Below are positions 1 to 9,157 of a stretch of 17,380 nt of DNA, piece after piece (position 1 is the first letter of the stretch; the number at the start of each line of letters is the position of its first letter). The translations under genes and the position numbers were made by a program. This DNA is from an uncultured Oscillospiraceae bacterium. GTDB taxonomy: Bacteria; Bacillota; Clostridia; Oscillospirales; Oscillospiraceae. The stretch lies in contig CAJUAS010000034.1 of the NCBI GenBank assembly GCA_910584395.1, positions 1 through 17,380 of the forward strand. Reading direction: 5' to 3'. The notes beneath the pieces were generated by a model, which was not told where the DNA came from, made no database searches, and worked only from the letters and a program-made list of their open reading frames with translations.

Positions 1-3000
1 CGTCCTTGAAGGTGGTCTCATAATCGGTCTTGCCTTGGGACAGGCGGTGGAGGACAGTTGCAAGGCTGCCGCGGGTCATGGGGGCGACAGGGCTGTACTT
101 GTTACCGCCCGTGCCGTTCACCAGCTCCAGCCCAGCCATTTTGTGAATAGCTTCTTCCGCCCACGGGGTCACGTCCACGTCCTCGAACTTCGTTTCCGGT
201 TCGGGAATGGTGGCAGGGATCTCCGCTTTCACCAGCTCCTCACCGTTTTCGTCAGTGACGGTGATGGTGACATCGCCATTCTTGGTGGTGACGGTCTCGG
301 ATTTCGTGCCGTCAGGCTGTTCCACGGTCACCGTCTTGGAGCCGTCCGGCTTGGTGACGATGGTCACCTTGCTGCCGTCCTCGCGGGTCTCGGTCTTGGT
401 GGTCTCAGAAGGAGTGGAAGTACCGCCGCCGCCACCACCGCCAGTGCTGCGCAGACCACTTTGGGCGGCAGTCAGCTCTTTCGCGGCCGCGTCCACATCA
501 TCCTGAGTCAGGCCATCGGCGTTACTGAGGATAGCCAGAGCTACGTCGCGGGCAGCCGCGAACTTCTCCCAGGTGTCATCGGTGTAGCTTCCCTTCTCAA
601 CGTCCTTCGCATTGTCATAAGCAGTCTGGAGCGCTGTGAAATCCAGCGTATTCGGGTCAGCGGCCTGAACCAGGGCCGTGTTGGCGGCCTCCAGATCCGT
701 CTTAGCCTTGTCCACCTGTTCCTGGGTGGCGTCGCCGTTCAGAAGAGTGGCCTTTGCGGTAGCCAGAGCCTCCTGGAAGGCGGTCCAGGTAGCGTTGGTG
801 TAATTGTCGTTGAGCTTGGTAGCCAGCTCATTGTACGTCGTACGCAGCGCGGAGAAGTCTACCGGCGTTGCCTCGGTCTGCTCCAGAGCCGCCTTGGCGT
901 TGGAAAGAGCCTTGTAAGCGCTCTCCAAGGCGGCCTTGCTGGAAGTATCGTCGATTGCCTTGGCGGCATCCAACGCCTCCTTTAGAGAGGCCCAAGTCTC
1001 TGGGGTGTAATCCGCCTCAGTCAGAGCCTCCACCTCGGCAATGAGCTTGTTCAAATCGGTGCGATCGGGGGTCAGAACGAAGTTCTGCCCAGTGAGGTCG
1101 GCGCTCGCCACAGTAACGGTCTGCTCCTTGCCTTGGAAGAAGGGAGCGGAAACCTTCATGGTATAGCGTCCGGGGGTCACGCGGGAAATCTGATATGCGC
1201 CCAAGGCGTTGGTGGTGGTGCCGGCCACGCGGGTGTCGCCGTCAAACAGTTCCACCGCTGCGCCGGAGACGGCCGCGCCACTCTGACCATGAACCTCGCC
1301 GGAGATGTTGTGCACACCCTCCGCCGCGTCCGCGCGGATGATGCGGATGTTGTCAATGATGTACTCCGTGCCGGGACGCAGTCGCATGTTGAAGCCCACA
1401 TAGCCAGCCTCGGTGATCATGCTGGGAAGTGCGGTGGACGCGTCCACGTCATAGATCTTCACGCCGTCCACGAACACCTGGAAGCTCATGTTATTCATAA
1501 CCGCACGGACATTACGGGTAACATTGACATTCAAACCGATCGCTTTTTCCGTTACGCTGGTGTAACCCGTCGTGGGAGAACCCTCGCTGTTCCAATGCTC
1601 GACAAACCAATACTTGATCGTGTCCTCTTGACCCACGAAAACGCGGTCCACATTCTCAGCTGTACCCTCCTGACCACGGAAGGTAATACCAAGGCGGAGG
1701 CCATCGTTGGTCAGAGGCACCACATCGAAGGAGAAGGTTCCGTTGGCCATGGTCACGGTCTTATCCACCACGTTGTTCAAATGGCGGGTCTCACCGCTGC
1801 CCGCGTTCCAGGTGATCTTCAACGCGCCGCTTCCGTTGTACTCGGTGGCCTCGATGGTGGGCAGATCCGCAGTGTCCTCGGGCACCAGGTAGCCCATCAT
1901 GGAGATGTCACCGGTGTTGAAGTCGTTGACGTAGGCGCCCGGAGCCTCAGCCTCCAGGGCAATATCCTTGGTCACGTTGGGCGCAGCCTTCGTCGCCTCA
2001 ATACTGTCGGTCGTGGTGACGTTATACCCAGTGGCCTGGGCCTTAATGCGGTAGGTGGCGGGAACCAGCTCCGTGCCGCTCTTGCTCTCAAAGTGGAAGG
2101 TGCCGTCCGCGCCGGTGGTGACCGTCAAACCCACTGGGACGTAGTCACTGCTCTCCAGCGTCAGCTCCACGCCCTCCACAGGGGCGTTGTTGGCGTTCTT
2201 CACCGTGCCGGAGATGACCACCATGACCTTGTCCAGCTTGCCCATGGCAGCGGTCAGGGCGTTTAGAGCCGCGGTGACTTGCTGCTGGGTCGCGTCGTCA
2301 TTGTCAAAAACGGTATGGCCTTCGGTGCGGGCGGTGGTAAAGGCAGTCCAAGCCGCTTCATCGGTAATGTTCGTATCGTTAGACTCATAGATCTCCGAGT
2401 TCGTCATGGCGTCCGCTTCCCGGAGGGCCAGAGCCAGATCGTTCTTCTCGGCGGGAGCCAGTTCAATGGACAGGTTATCCAGCACGAAGTCCAGATAACC
2501 GCCGAAGGCTGCGGCAGAGCCGGAGGTGCCCATGTTGTCGGCGGGCTCCTTGGAGTAGATGCCGATCCATGTCTGACCGGAGTCGCTACCCATCACCGTA
2601 AACTTGGCATGACCCACCGTGGCCTTGGCAGTGGTGTTGCCAGCAACGCCGCTACTATTGGGCACATCGAGCTGCAAGGTCTTTTCCAGATTGATAACGG
2701 TGAGGCCGTCCAAGCCGGTGTAGGCGCCGTCGCCCACCACCGCCACATAGGAGCCTTCGCTGCCCAGCTCGTAGTCAAACTCCACAGTGTAAGCTTTGCC
2801 CGGCTCAAAGCGGAAGTTTTGGGGAATGGTTTGATAGATCAGGTTCTGCCGGCCACTAAGACCGTTAACCTTAATGGACCAGTTGCCGTCGATGACGTCG
2901 TCTAGCTTCTTCACATCCCAGCCCGCCTGAGTGAAGGGGGTGTTCAGCTCGGAGACGTGGACGCGGTTGTCCGCCACGTTCTCGGCAGGACCGACCACGA

Positions 3001-6000
3001 AAGGCCAAATGCCCTGAGGCACATTCTCGAAGTCCTGATGCAGGGCGGTAGCGGCGCCGGTAGCGGGATCATAGGTCACGGGGATGGTCGCCGTTCCCTT
3101 GTCCGTCTGGGCAGTCTGACCCGCACCAAAGCCGGAATAGTTGAAGCCATACTCCACCGTGCGGACGTCATCTACATAGGCGTTGCCCCGGCCCGCCTCA
3201 CGGGAAATGGTCAGGGTATACTCCTTGCCTGCCTCCGGCGTAAAGTAGAGGAACATATTCTGGAAGTAGCTGCCGCCCGCCTCCATGCCGTGACCATTGT
3301 GGAGGTAGTAGGAGCTGACATAGTTCCGGGCAATGGACTTCTCTGCATAGTTGGTGGCCACCACATTGCCTTCGCCATCGGTGATGGTCATGGTCACCTT
3401 CGCCTTATCGGCGCGGTTGTCGATGGCCGCATAGGTAACGTAGTTCTTCCCAGCCACCAGATCTGTGAACTTCTGGCTGACGGAGACCGCGCCCACCATC
3501 TTGAGGACGCCGATGCCCTCGGAGTTGGTGGTGTGGACGGCGGAACCAGTGCCCTCTATCTTCCACGGGCAGTCCTCACGGGCAGTGTCCATGTTAAAGG
3601 AGGGGTCTTGCAGATGTAAGCCCTCGCCGTAAGTAATCTGGGGCGGGTTTCCCTTATTCTCGCCGGGAACGACCACATAGCAGGTCTCGGCCTCGGCAGT
3701 CAGGGTGAGCTTGCCGTCAATGATCTTTACGCTCTTGCCCTGGCTGCGGCCCTGATCGGAGAGGGCATAGACCATCACGCTACCCAGATTCTCCCAACCT
3801 TTGGGCACGTCCCATGTGCTGATGCCGCCTTGGGCGTTCCAGTGGTAGAGCTTCTGGTCCTGTACGTCCGTCAGACGGGTGCCCTCGTTGTCCCAATACC
3901 AAGGGATCAGGTACTTCAGGGTGGACTTGCTCTTGGGGAAGGCGTTGTCCTCACCGGCGGAGGCGGGAGCGCCTTCCACAATCTTCTTGCCGTTCAGGGT
4001 AACCACACGGGAGCGGTACTCGGTCTCATTGGCAAGGAACTTGGCAGTGGTGTCCATCTTAAAGTCGGTGACCAGCTTGCCGGTGGTGCCGCGGGTGACC
4101 ACGATCTCGTCGCCGTCACCGGCCAGCTTGAGCTGCACCTCGGGCACCCAATCGGCCTCATTGCTCCGGGCGCCGTTTGCACCCTGAGAATAGGGCATCT
4201 TCACAGCCGTGTCGGCGTTGGTCCACTCCATCACGGGATAGTGCTGGAGGAACTTGGTGTAGATCATCTCATTAAAGGTGTTGTAGATGGAGAGGTTATA
4301 CTCACCATCGCCCTGCCAACCCTCAAAGCCCTGCATGGCCGGGCCGCCCAGCAACGGGGCATTGGCCGCGCCGCCGAAGGTAGCAAAGTCGGGCGGGAAG
4401 GAATCCTTATATTGGTTAAGAAGGAAGCGCATGACGTTGCTGTTGAGCTTACCCTTATCGGAGTAGTTGCCGTAGGTATAGTCGGTGACCCAGTGCTGGA
4501 AGGTAGACTCATAGGGGTTGGCCCAAGACCACTCGTGAGCGATTCGCCAACCGTTGTGGCCGATAATATTCTGGCTCAAGGCACGGGTCATAAAGTCATT
4601 CTCTGTACCCGAAGTGTTATTGCCCCAAACGTCCACATACACCACGAAGGGGTGATCCTTTACAAGATTGTAATCTACGATGTCATAAAGGCTGTCCCAG
4701 CGCGTCTTTTGCTGGCCGGTAGCATAGTCGTACACACCGTTAATGGCGATGCCCTGATCCAGCCAGTTCCAGCCGTAGTGGATGCTTCCATTAGTGTTGC
4801 GGCGAACCTGACTTTCGTCACTAATGGCTTCAGCGTAAAACTCGGAGGCGTTGGTGTGGATGCCAAAGGTAGCACCCAGCTTTCCGCCTTCGCTGATCAG
4901 GGCCTTCAAATCCTCCGGCCCGCCCATGCGGATGCCGATGTTGTCATACTGGGGGTGGTTGGAATCGTGACCCTCGCCGGCATAGCCCTTGAGGAGAACG
5001 AACTGCCCTAAACCGTCGGTGTGTGCCGCCACCCGCTTCACGTTGTCCAGAGCGATGAGGAAGGGGTTGGCGGCCATAGAGCCAAAGTTCATGGAGATGC
5101 GGAGATTCACCGCGTCGGCAACGCTCTCACCGCCGACTGGAATATGCATCACGGTCTCCCGGTAAGCAATGGCGCCGTCCTGCCAGTCTACCTTGCCGTT
5201 TTCGTTTTCGTCCCCGGCGATGACCACCTTAGCGTAAGGAGTCTCCAGAGGAGCAATGATCCGCTTCTCTTTCGGAAGCTGCTCTAACGTCAATGTCAGG
5301 TCGCCGCCCGCTTCATCCCGGGTAATGTCGTGGTCATAGTACCACAGCGTGCTGCCCAGACCGATGGACACGGTCTCACCGCCGTCCTTGGCCTCAAACT
5401 GGGCGCGGACGGGATAGTTTTGGTCGCCAGCAGAGCCACGGGCAGCATAGGCCGAGTTGCTGGACAGGCCGGCAGACAGCTCATTGTTTGAGACAAAGGC
5501 GGCAAAGAAGTCCTCTTTGTACGGATTGTCTCCCTGAGCGGAAGCCTCATTGCCTGCGGCAGGATATTCCACGTCACCGGTCACAGTGGTGTTGGCCGCC
5601 AGCTTAGCGCCCTTCACCTTAGCCCCCTCCTGAGTGGAACGGACAGAAACAAGACTGTGGTTGGGGATCGCAATGTTGTCCACCGGGTGGGCCAGACGAT
5701 CATTGTTGGGATAAGTCACACCGGTGATATAGAAGCCCAAAGTGCGGCCAGCGGATGCACTGGTCTGGTCGTTCACATCATCCAGCCCCACCCGCAACTC
5801 GGCGGTGATGGTGGCGGTGACGCCGCTTCCGTTGTTGTTGGTCTCGTCGATCACCATAGTATAGGTAACCTTGGTGGGATCTGCGGGATCAAAGGTGCTG
5901 GTCACCGCAGGCTTGACTGCCACGCCCGCGTCGGTCATGGTCTCAATCGCGCCGTTGAGGAGGATGGTATCCAGCTCAGCGGTCTGGCCGTACATGACCT

Positions 6001-8329
6001 TAGGTTGGCCGTTGGCATCCAGCAGCTTCTTCATCTTATAGTCGATGACCTGCGGGAAGTTCTGGGCCACCCGCACATCCATATCCTCGGTAGACAGGGT
6101 ATAGAAGGGGATCACCCGATCCGCCAGTTGGATGATGCCCGCGTCCACATCAGTGGCGGCTACCGTGACAGTTTTCTCAGCGGTCTCATAGCCCTCGGCG
6201 GAAATAGTCAGGACATGATCCCCGGCCACCGCGCCGATGATGGTGAAGATGCCATCCGTGCCGCACACAACGGCGGGCTTTTTGTCCGCCGCCCGCTTGT
6301 CGGAGGACACCGTGGCCCGCACCGGGTTGCCGTTTTTGTCCACCACCTTGCCGGTGATCTTGGGCAGTTCGGTGAGGGTAAAGTTCACGTTCTTCAAAGT
6401 GTCCGCGGCCGCATTGGCGGTCACGGTCACGCTCTTGTTCTCGGTGGTGTAGCCGTCCTTCTCCGCCTGAATGGTGTACGCCGTGTCGCTGAGGGGCAGC
6501 TTCAGCCGATAGGCGCCGTTGGCGTCGGTCTCGGCGGTGTACTTGCCGCTGGCGGCAGACACCGTGGCCCCTTCCACAGCCTTAGTGCCGCACTTCACCG
6601 TGCCGCTTACAAACCGGGCGTCCACAGTCTCCTGACCCGAATAGTGGAGGTCGGAGATGGTCAGCTTGGTATGGCGCTGGGACTGCAGGGATTGGTTTTC
6701 AGTCTCATAGTAGCTACCACCCGCAAAGAAAGCGACCTTGTCGGTCTTGGCAAGAGTATTGAGCGTAACACCCGGAGCAACGTCCGTGCCGTTGATGCTC
6801 AATGTCACGCTGGACTCGCTTGACGCATCTGTGCGATCCCAAGTGATCTCGAACTTCATGGGTTGCCCCACCGTCGGCGCGGCAAGGCCACCCAGAACTT
6901 TATAGCCGCTTCCGCCGTAGTTCTGCATCAGCCAGCCTTCATTATTGGAATAACTGATCATGTAGCCTTGGTTGTCCTCGTTGGAGTCCAGAACCACGCC
7001 AAAGGCCAGGTAGTTGGGGATGTCGCCCTGACCAGAGAAGGTTGTCTCCGGGGTCAGGGTGAAGAGCAGGGTCTTTTTGCCGTCCACCCCCGCCAGAGCA
7101 CTGTTCATCTTATCGCTGGTAAAGATGGCGGGCTTAACGGTGACGCCCTGAAGCTTATGTCCGTTGGTATCGCCGGATTCCAGAACCAGCTTGCCGTCCG
7201 TCACCGCTGGAGCGACCGAGGTGCCCACCGTACCTGCAACCTGACGCCAGTCCCCATTGTTCACGCCGTCGGTGGGGATCTGGACGATGTCAGCCTCCGC
7301 CAAAGTCACTGTATTGACGGTAGTGTCTGCATTGTTCACAGTTACTTCCTGAGTCGTGGTCGTGTAGCCTTCCTTAGTATAAGTAAGGGTGTAAGTCCCG
7401 TTCGCCATCCGAGTGAATGTATAGTCACCGTTGGCATCTGTGGTGGTCGTCTTTTTGCCCGTGGTGACCGTTACACCAGCCACAGCTTTGCCATCCGAAG
7501 TTACCTTGCCGGTAACATTATATACCGGCTTTCCACTATAATCCAAATCGGTGATTTCTACCGTGGTGACCTCGCTGCTGTAAGAACCCGCTTTAATGGC
7601 AATCTTATTGGTAACAGGAACACCGCCCATAGCGCCGTTGTTGGGCAATGCATACGCAGTGTTGTTGACCTTCAAAACGACCGTCTCATCCGTCCACTCA
7701 ACACGCACATTAAGCGGTGTGCCCGGAGTCACTTCCGGGCTACGGTCAAGGCTGGGCCACTGGCTACCAAAACTGTTGTTCCCGCCATAATACTGCACAA
7801 ACCAGAAGCTGTCATTCGCATTATGCTCATGTCCAATATGATAGCCCTTAGTTCCATCGGTACCGTCGTAGTTGATAATAATACCAAAGTTCAGGTATCC
7901 GTTATCGGCAGTAGAACCGTCAGCTTTTGCAATCGTAGGCTTCAGTGTCATCTCCAAAAACTTGGTGGTGTCACTGGAGGCCGCGATTGCAGCGTCGATG
8001 GCGGTGTTGGTCATTGCCGCTGTTCCCGCAGCATCAAAATTGGCCGCAGTAGCGCCCTTCAGTTTCACACCGCCATCAATGGCGGTCACTTCGCCAACGC
8101 CGTTTGCCCGCAGTTCCCATCCGTCCACTGCCGTCAGCTCGGCGCTGTCGCTGTCGTTCTCCGGCGCATCCGCTGGAAGCTCAGCCTTAATGACAGCCTC
8201 GCTCTCCACCTCTGTGGGGATTTCGGGCATCTCCTCGTCCCAACGGGCAAATGCCGTCAGGGGAAGAAGCGTCAGCATCATTGCTACACAAAGGAGCATT
8301 GCTAACAGCCGATTTCCACTTCTTTTCAT
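1..8329 (-). CDS. Giant secreted GH101 endo-alpha-N-acetylgalactosaminidase with SLH anchor (3' end outside window)
   Basis: This probably removes core-1 O-glycans (Gal-beta-1,3-GalNAc) from Ser/Thr of mucin-type glycoproteins outside the cell. The frame is open for 2776 codons with no stop and continues past the left edge. Approximate order: signal peptide 1-28 (cleavage after AFA); LamG-like 66-262; carboxypeptidase-regulatory-like (CRL) 266-337; LamG-like 350-565; CRL 569-648 and 652-735; GH101 N-terminal beta domain from about 737; (beta/alpha)8 barrel about 1035-1370; accessory beta domains to about 1955; FIVAR-like 1957-2034; CRL 2036-2125; LamG-like 2128-2335; CRL 2338-2410; three FIVAR repeats 2419-2629; Gly7 at 2630-2636; Thr/Asp/Lys-rich linker; SLH from 2715. 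GH101 motifs seen: VDWQDGAIAYR 1047-1057, HTDGLGQ with D1105, EGHDSNH with D1122, GWNWLDQG 1186-1193, YVDVWGN with D1233 (nucleophile position), AHEWSW with E1266 (acid/base position). Start chosen for AGGAGGG at 8338-8344, 8 nt upstream. The GH101 assignment is firm; exact glycan specificity is inferred. Confidence 0.95.
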   Translation of the reverse strand, partial: MKRSGNRLLAMLLCVAMMLTLLPLTAFARWDEEMPEIPTEVESEAVIKAELPADAPENDSDSAELTAVDGWELRANGVGEVTAIDGGVKLKGATAANFDAAGTAAMTNTAIDAAIAASSDTTKFLEMTLKPTIAKADGSTADNGYLNFGIIINYDGTDGTKGYHIGHEHNANDSFWFVQYYGGNNSFGSQWPSLDRSPEVTPGTPLNVRVEWTDETVVLKVNNTAYALPNNGAMGGVPVTNKIAIKAGSYSSEVTTVEITDLDYSGKPVYNVTGKVTSDGKAVAGVTVTTGKKTTTTDANGDYTFTRMANGTYTLTYTKEGYTTTTQEVTVNNADTTVNTVTLAEADIVQIPTDGVNNGDWRQVAGTVGTSVAPAVTDGKLVLESGDTNGHKLQGVTVKPAIFTSDKMNSALAGVDGKKTLLFTLTPETTFSGQGDIPNYLAFGVVLDSNEDNQGYMISYSNNEGWLMQNYGGSGYKVLGGLAAPTVGQPMKFEITWDRTDASSESSVTLSINGTDVAPGVTLNTLAKTDKVAFFAGGSYYETENQSLQSQRHTKLTISDLHYSGQETVDARFVSGTVKCGTKAVEGATVSAASGKYTAETDANGAYRLKLPLSDTAYTIQAEKDGYTTENKSVTVTANAAADTLKNVNFTLTELPKITGKVVDKNGNPVRATVSSDKRAADKKPAVVCGTDGIFTIIGAVAGDHVLTISAEGYETAEKTVTVAATDVDAGIIQLADRVIPFYTLSTEDMDVRVAQNFPQVIDYKMKKLLDANGQPKVMYGQTAELDTILLNGAIETMTDAGVAVKPAVTSTFDPADPTKVTYTMVIDETNNNGSGVTATITAELRVGLDDVNDQTSASAGRTLGFYITGVTYPNNDRLAHPVDNIAIPNHSLVSVRSTQEGAKVKGAKLAANTTVTGDVEYPAAGNEASAQGDNPYKEDFFAAFVSNNELSAGLSSNSAYAARGSAGDQNYPVRAQFEAKDGGETVSIGLGSTLWYYDHDITRDEAGGDLTLTLEQLPKEKRIIAPLETPYAKVVIAGDENENGKVDWQDGAIAYRETVMHIPVGGESVADAVNLRISMNFGSMAANPFLIALDNVKRVAAHTDGLGQFVLLKGYAGEGHDSNHPQYDNIGIRMGGPEDLKALISEGGKLGATFGIHTNASEFYAEAISDESQVRRNTNGSIHYGWNWLDQGIAINGVYDYATGQQKTRWDSLYDIVDYNLVKDHPFVVYVDVWGNNTSGTENDFMTRALSQNIIGHNGWRIAHEWSWANPYESTFQHWVTDYTYGNYSDKGKLNSNVMRFLLNQYKDSFPPDFATFGGAANAPLLGGPAMQGFEGWQGDGEYNLSIYNTFNEMIYTKFLQHYPVMEWTNADTAVKMPYSQGANGARSNEADWVPEVQLKLAGDGDEIVVTRGTTGKLVTDFKMDTTAKFLANETEYRSRVVTLNGKKIVEGAPASAGEDNAFPKSKSTLKYLIPWYWDNEGTRLTDVQDQKLYHWNAQGGISTWDVPKGWENLGSVMVYALSDQGRSQGKSVKIIDGKLTLTAEAETCYVVVPGENKGNPPQITYGEGLHLQDPSFNMDTAREDCPWKIEGTGSAVHTTNSEGIGVLKMVGAVSVSQKFTDLVAGKNYVTYAAIDNRADKAKVTMTITDGEGNVVATNYAEKSIARNYVSSYYLHNGHGMEAGGSYFQNMFLYFTPEAGKEYTLTISREAGRGNAYVDDVRTVEYGFNYSGFGAGQTAQTDKGTATIPVTYDPATGAATALHQDFENVPQGIWPFVVGPAENVADNRVHVSELNTPFTQAGWDVKKLDDVIDGNWSIKVNGLSGRQNLIYQTIPQNFRFEPGKAYTVEFDYELGSEGSYVAVVGDGAYTGLDGLTVINLEKTLQLDVPNSSGVAGNTTAKATVGHAKFTVMGSDSGQTWIGIYSKEPADNMGTSGSAAAFGGYLDFVLDNLSIELAPAEKNDLALALREADAMTNSEIYESNDTNITDEAAWTAFTTARTEGHTVFDNDDATQQQVTAALNALTAAMGKLDKVMVVISGTVKNANNAPVEGVELTLESSDYVPVGLTVTTGADGTFHFESKSGTELVPATYRIKAQATGYNVTTTDSIEATKAAPNVTKDIALEAEAPGAYVNDFNTGDISMMGYLVPEDTADLPTIEATEYNGSGALKITWNAGSGETRHLNNVVDKTVTMANGTFSFDVVPLTNDGLRLGITFRGQEGTAENVDRVFVGQEDTIKYWFVEHWNSEGSPTTGYTSVTEKAIGLNVNVTRNVRAVMNNMSFQVFVDGVKIYDVDASTALPSMITEAGYVGFNMRLRPGTEYIIDNIRIIRADAAEGVHNISGEVHGQSGAAVSGAAVELFDGDTRVAGTTTNALGAYQISRVTPGRYTMKVSAPFFQGKEQTVTVASADLTGQNFVLTPDRTDLNKLIAEVEALTEADYTPETWASLKEALDAAKAIDDTSSKAALESAYKALSNAKAALEQTEATPVDFSALRTTYNELATKLNDNYTNATWTAFQEALATAKATLLNGDATQEQVDKAKTDLEAANTALVQAADPNTLDFTALQTAYDNAKDVEKGSYTDDTWEKFAAARDVALAILSNADGLTQDDVDAAAKELTAAQSGLRSTGGGGGGGTSTPSETTKTETREDGSKVTIVTKPDGSKTVTVEQPDGTKSETVTTKNGDVTITVTDENGEELVKAEIPATIPEPETKFEDVDVTPWAEEAIHKMAGLELVNGTGGNKYSPVAPMTRGSLATVLHRLSQGKTDYETTFKD

Positions 8330-8359
8330 ACTGTGTTCCCTCCTGTGAGTAATGGTCTT

Positions 8360-8406
8360 GGTTTTGGGGGTGTAACCTTCAAAACCTTGAGACTGAACCA
8401 GTCTCA
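8360..8406 (-). promoter_or_regulatory. Two inverted repeats in the GH101 leader (operator or leader hairpins)
   Basis: A perfect dyad TGAGACTG-AAC-CAGTCTCA lies at 8388-8406, with 8-bp arms and a 3-nt centre, right after the predicted transcription start. A second pair, GGTTTTG (8360-8366) and CAAAACC (8380-8386), has 7-bp arms around 13 nt and sits between the first dyad and the ribosome binding site at 8338-8344. The first has the position and symmetry of a repressor operator just downstream of a promoter. It could equally be an RNA hairpin. No regulator gene is adjacent, so the ligand or partner is unknown. Confidence 0.5.
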
Positions 8407-8417
8407 TAGATAGGCCC

Positions 8418-8445
8418 ATTATACCACTTTTGTGCAATATTTCAA
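8418..8445 (-). promoter_or_regulatory. Sigma-A-type promoter of the GH101 gene
   Basis: On the minus strand there is a TTGAAA -35 (8440-8445), a 16-bp spacer and a perfect TATAAT -10 (8418-8423). Transcription would start near 8411, leaving a leader of about 80 nt before the ATG at 8329. The surrounding DNA is AT-rich compared with the gene. Confidence 0.75.
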
Positions 8446-8554
8446 TAGTCACCAATAGGAGGGGTGAATTTTTGTGTAGATTATCCAATGTCCATATTTT
8501 AAAAACCCGAAACCTATTCTGGCACAAGCCTTTTCGCCGCAACGGGACGCCGAA

Positions 8555-9157
8555 TTATGCAAACCGCGCCTTAAATTCCTCCCATAGTTCCATGGCTCTA
8601 AATTTTACCACGTAACCTTCGGTCTCCCCGGTGATGAGTGCGCGGTCTCGGTCGTCCAGCTCCGCCGCTTCCTCCACGCTTCCCATGCACAGCGGTGGAA
8701 ACACCACGCACCACCAGTTATGTCCTTCGCCGCTGCCGATCTGCACCCGCAGAGCCATGTACTCCCCGGCAGGCAGGGCAAAGTCATCATACCGCTTGGT
8801 GGGAAACCGTTCCTCCTTAAGACTGACCGTCACCGGATAATCGTACCCCTGCTCCCCTACCGTCTGCGCGGCGATCTCGCCAAGGCGGGGGAGATCCTGC
8901 GTCAACTGCTCCAGCGCCTCTTCCCTGCTCAACCCCGCCAGTTCGGATGCCGCATCCGCCAAAATGGCGTCGCGCACCTGTAGTTTGAGGGTTTGATCCG
9001 CCTCGCTGTCCGAATTGGCCACCACATGAAGGCGCACCACCTTGTCCGCCAGCGCATCCTGTTCCGCGCCAAGGGCGGAGGCCCAGAGCATGGCGCAGGC
9101 CAGCCCGATCAGCAGCGCGCTCTCCCAGCGTCTTAACCTATGATGCAAAGAAACCAT
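8555..9157 (-). CDS. spoIIR: Stage II sporulation protein R (SpoIIR)
   Basis: SpoIIR is the forespore-made secreted signal that triggers the SpoIIGA protease to process pro-sigma-E in the mother cell. The 200-residue product has an N-terminal hydrophobic segment (about 14-30) suited to export, then the family signatures RLHVVANSDS (42-51), LPAGEY (128-133) and NWWCVVFPPLC (147-157). It is the last gene of the lrp-aminotransferase-thrH-ispE run, 47 nt after ispE. The annotated ATG is preceded directly by CGGAG, too close for a normal ribosome site. An in-frame TTG three codons later would sit 8 nt after the same GGAG, so the true start may be 9148. A candidate sigma-F promoter lies upstream. 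Family identity is clear from the motifs; the start is uncertain. Confidence 0.93.
   Translation of the reverse strand: MVSLHHRLRRWESALLIGLACAMLWASALGAEQDALADKVVRLHVVANSDSEADQTLKLQVRDAILADAASELAGLSREEALEQLTQDLPRLGEIAAQTVGEQGYDYPVTVSLKEERFPTKRYDDFALPAGEYMALRVQIGSGEGHNWWCVVFPPLCMGSVEEAAELDDRDRALITGETEGYVVKFRAMELWEEFKARFA

Noticed and set aside
1..8329. Frameshift or gene fusion explaining the extreme length of the GH101 gene
   Set aside because: Codon phase is the same at the start, in the catalytic motifs and in the SLH segment, and module order is sensible; no internal stop was found.
3830..8348. Several long plus-strand open frames (up to 480 codons) opposite the GH101 gene
   Set aside because: They have low-complexity His/Val/Gly-rich or Ser/Thr/Pro-rich products, no ribosome sites, and arise from the GC-rich codon pattern of the minus-strand gene, whose product has clear domains over the same span.
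8485..8554. Possible terminator after spoIIR (CGAAA / TTTCG followed by TTTTT on the minus strand)
   Set aside because: The stem is only 5 bp with a large interrupted loop; not convincing, so read-through from spoIIR toward the GH101 gene cannot be excluded.
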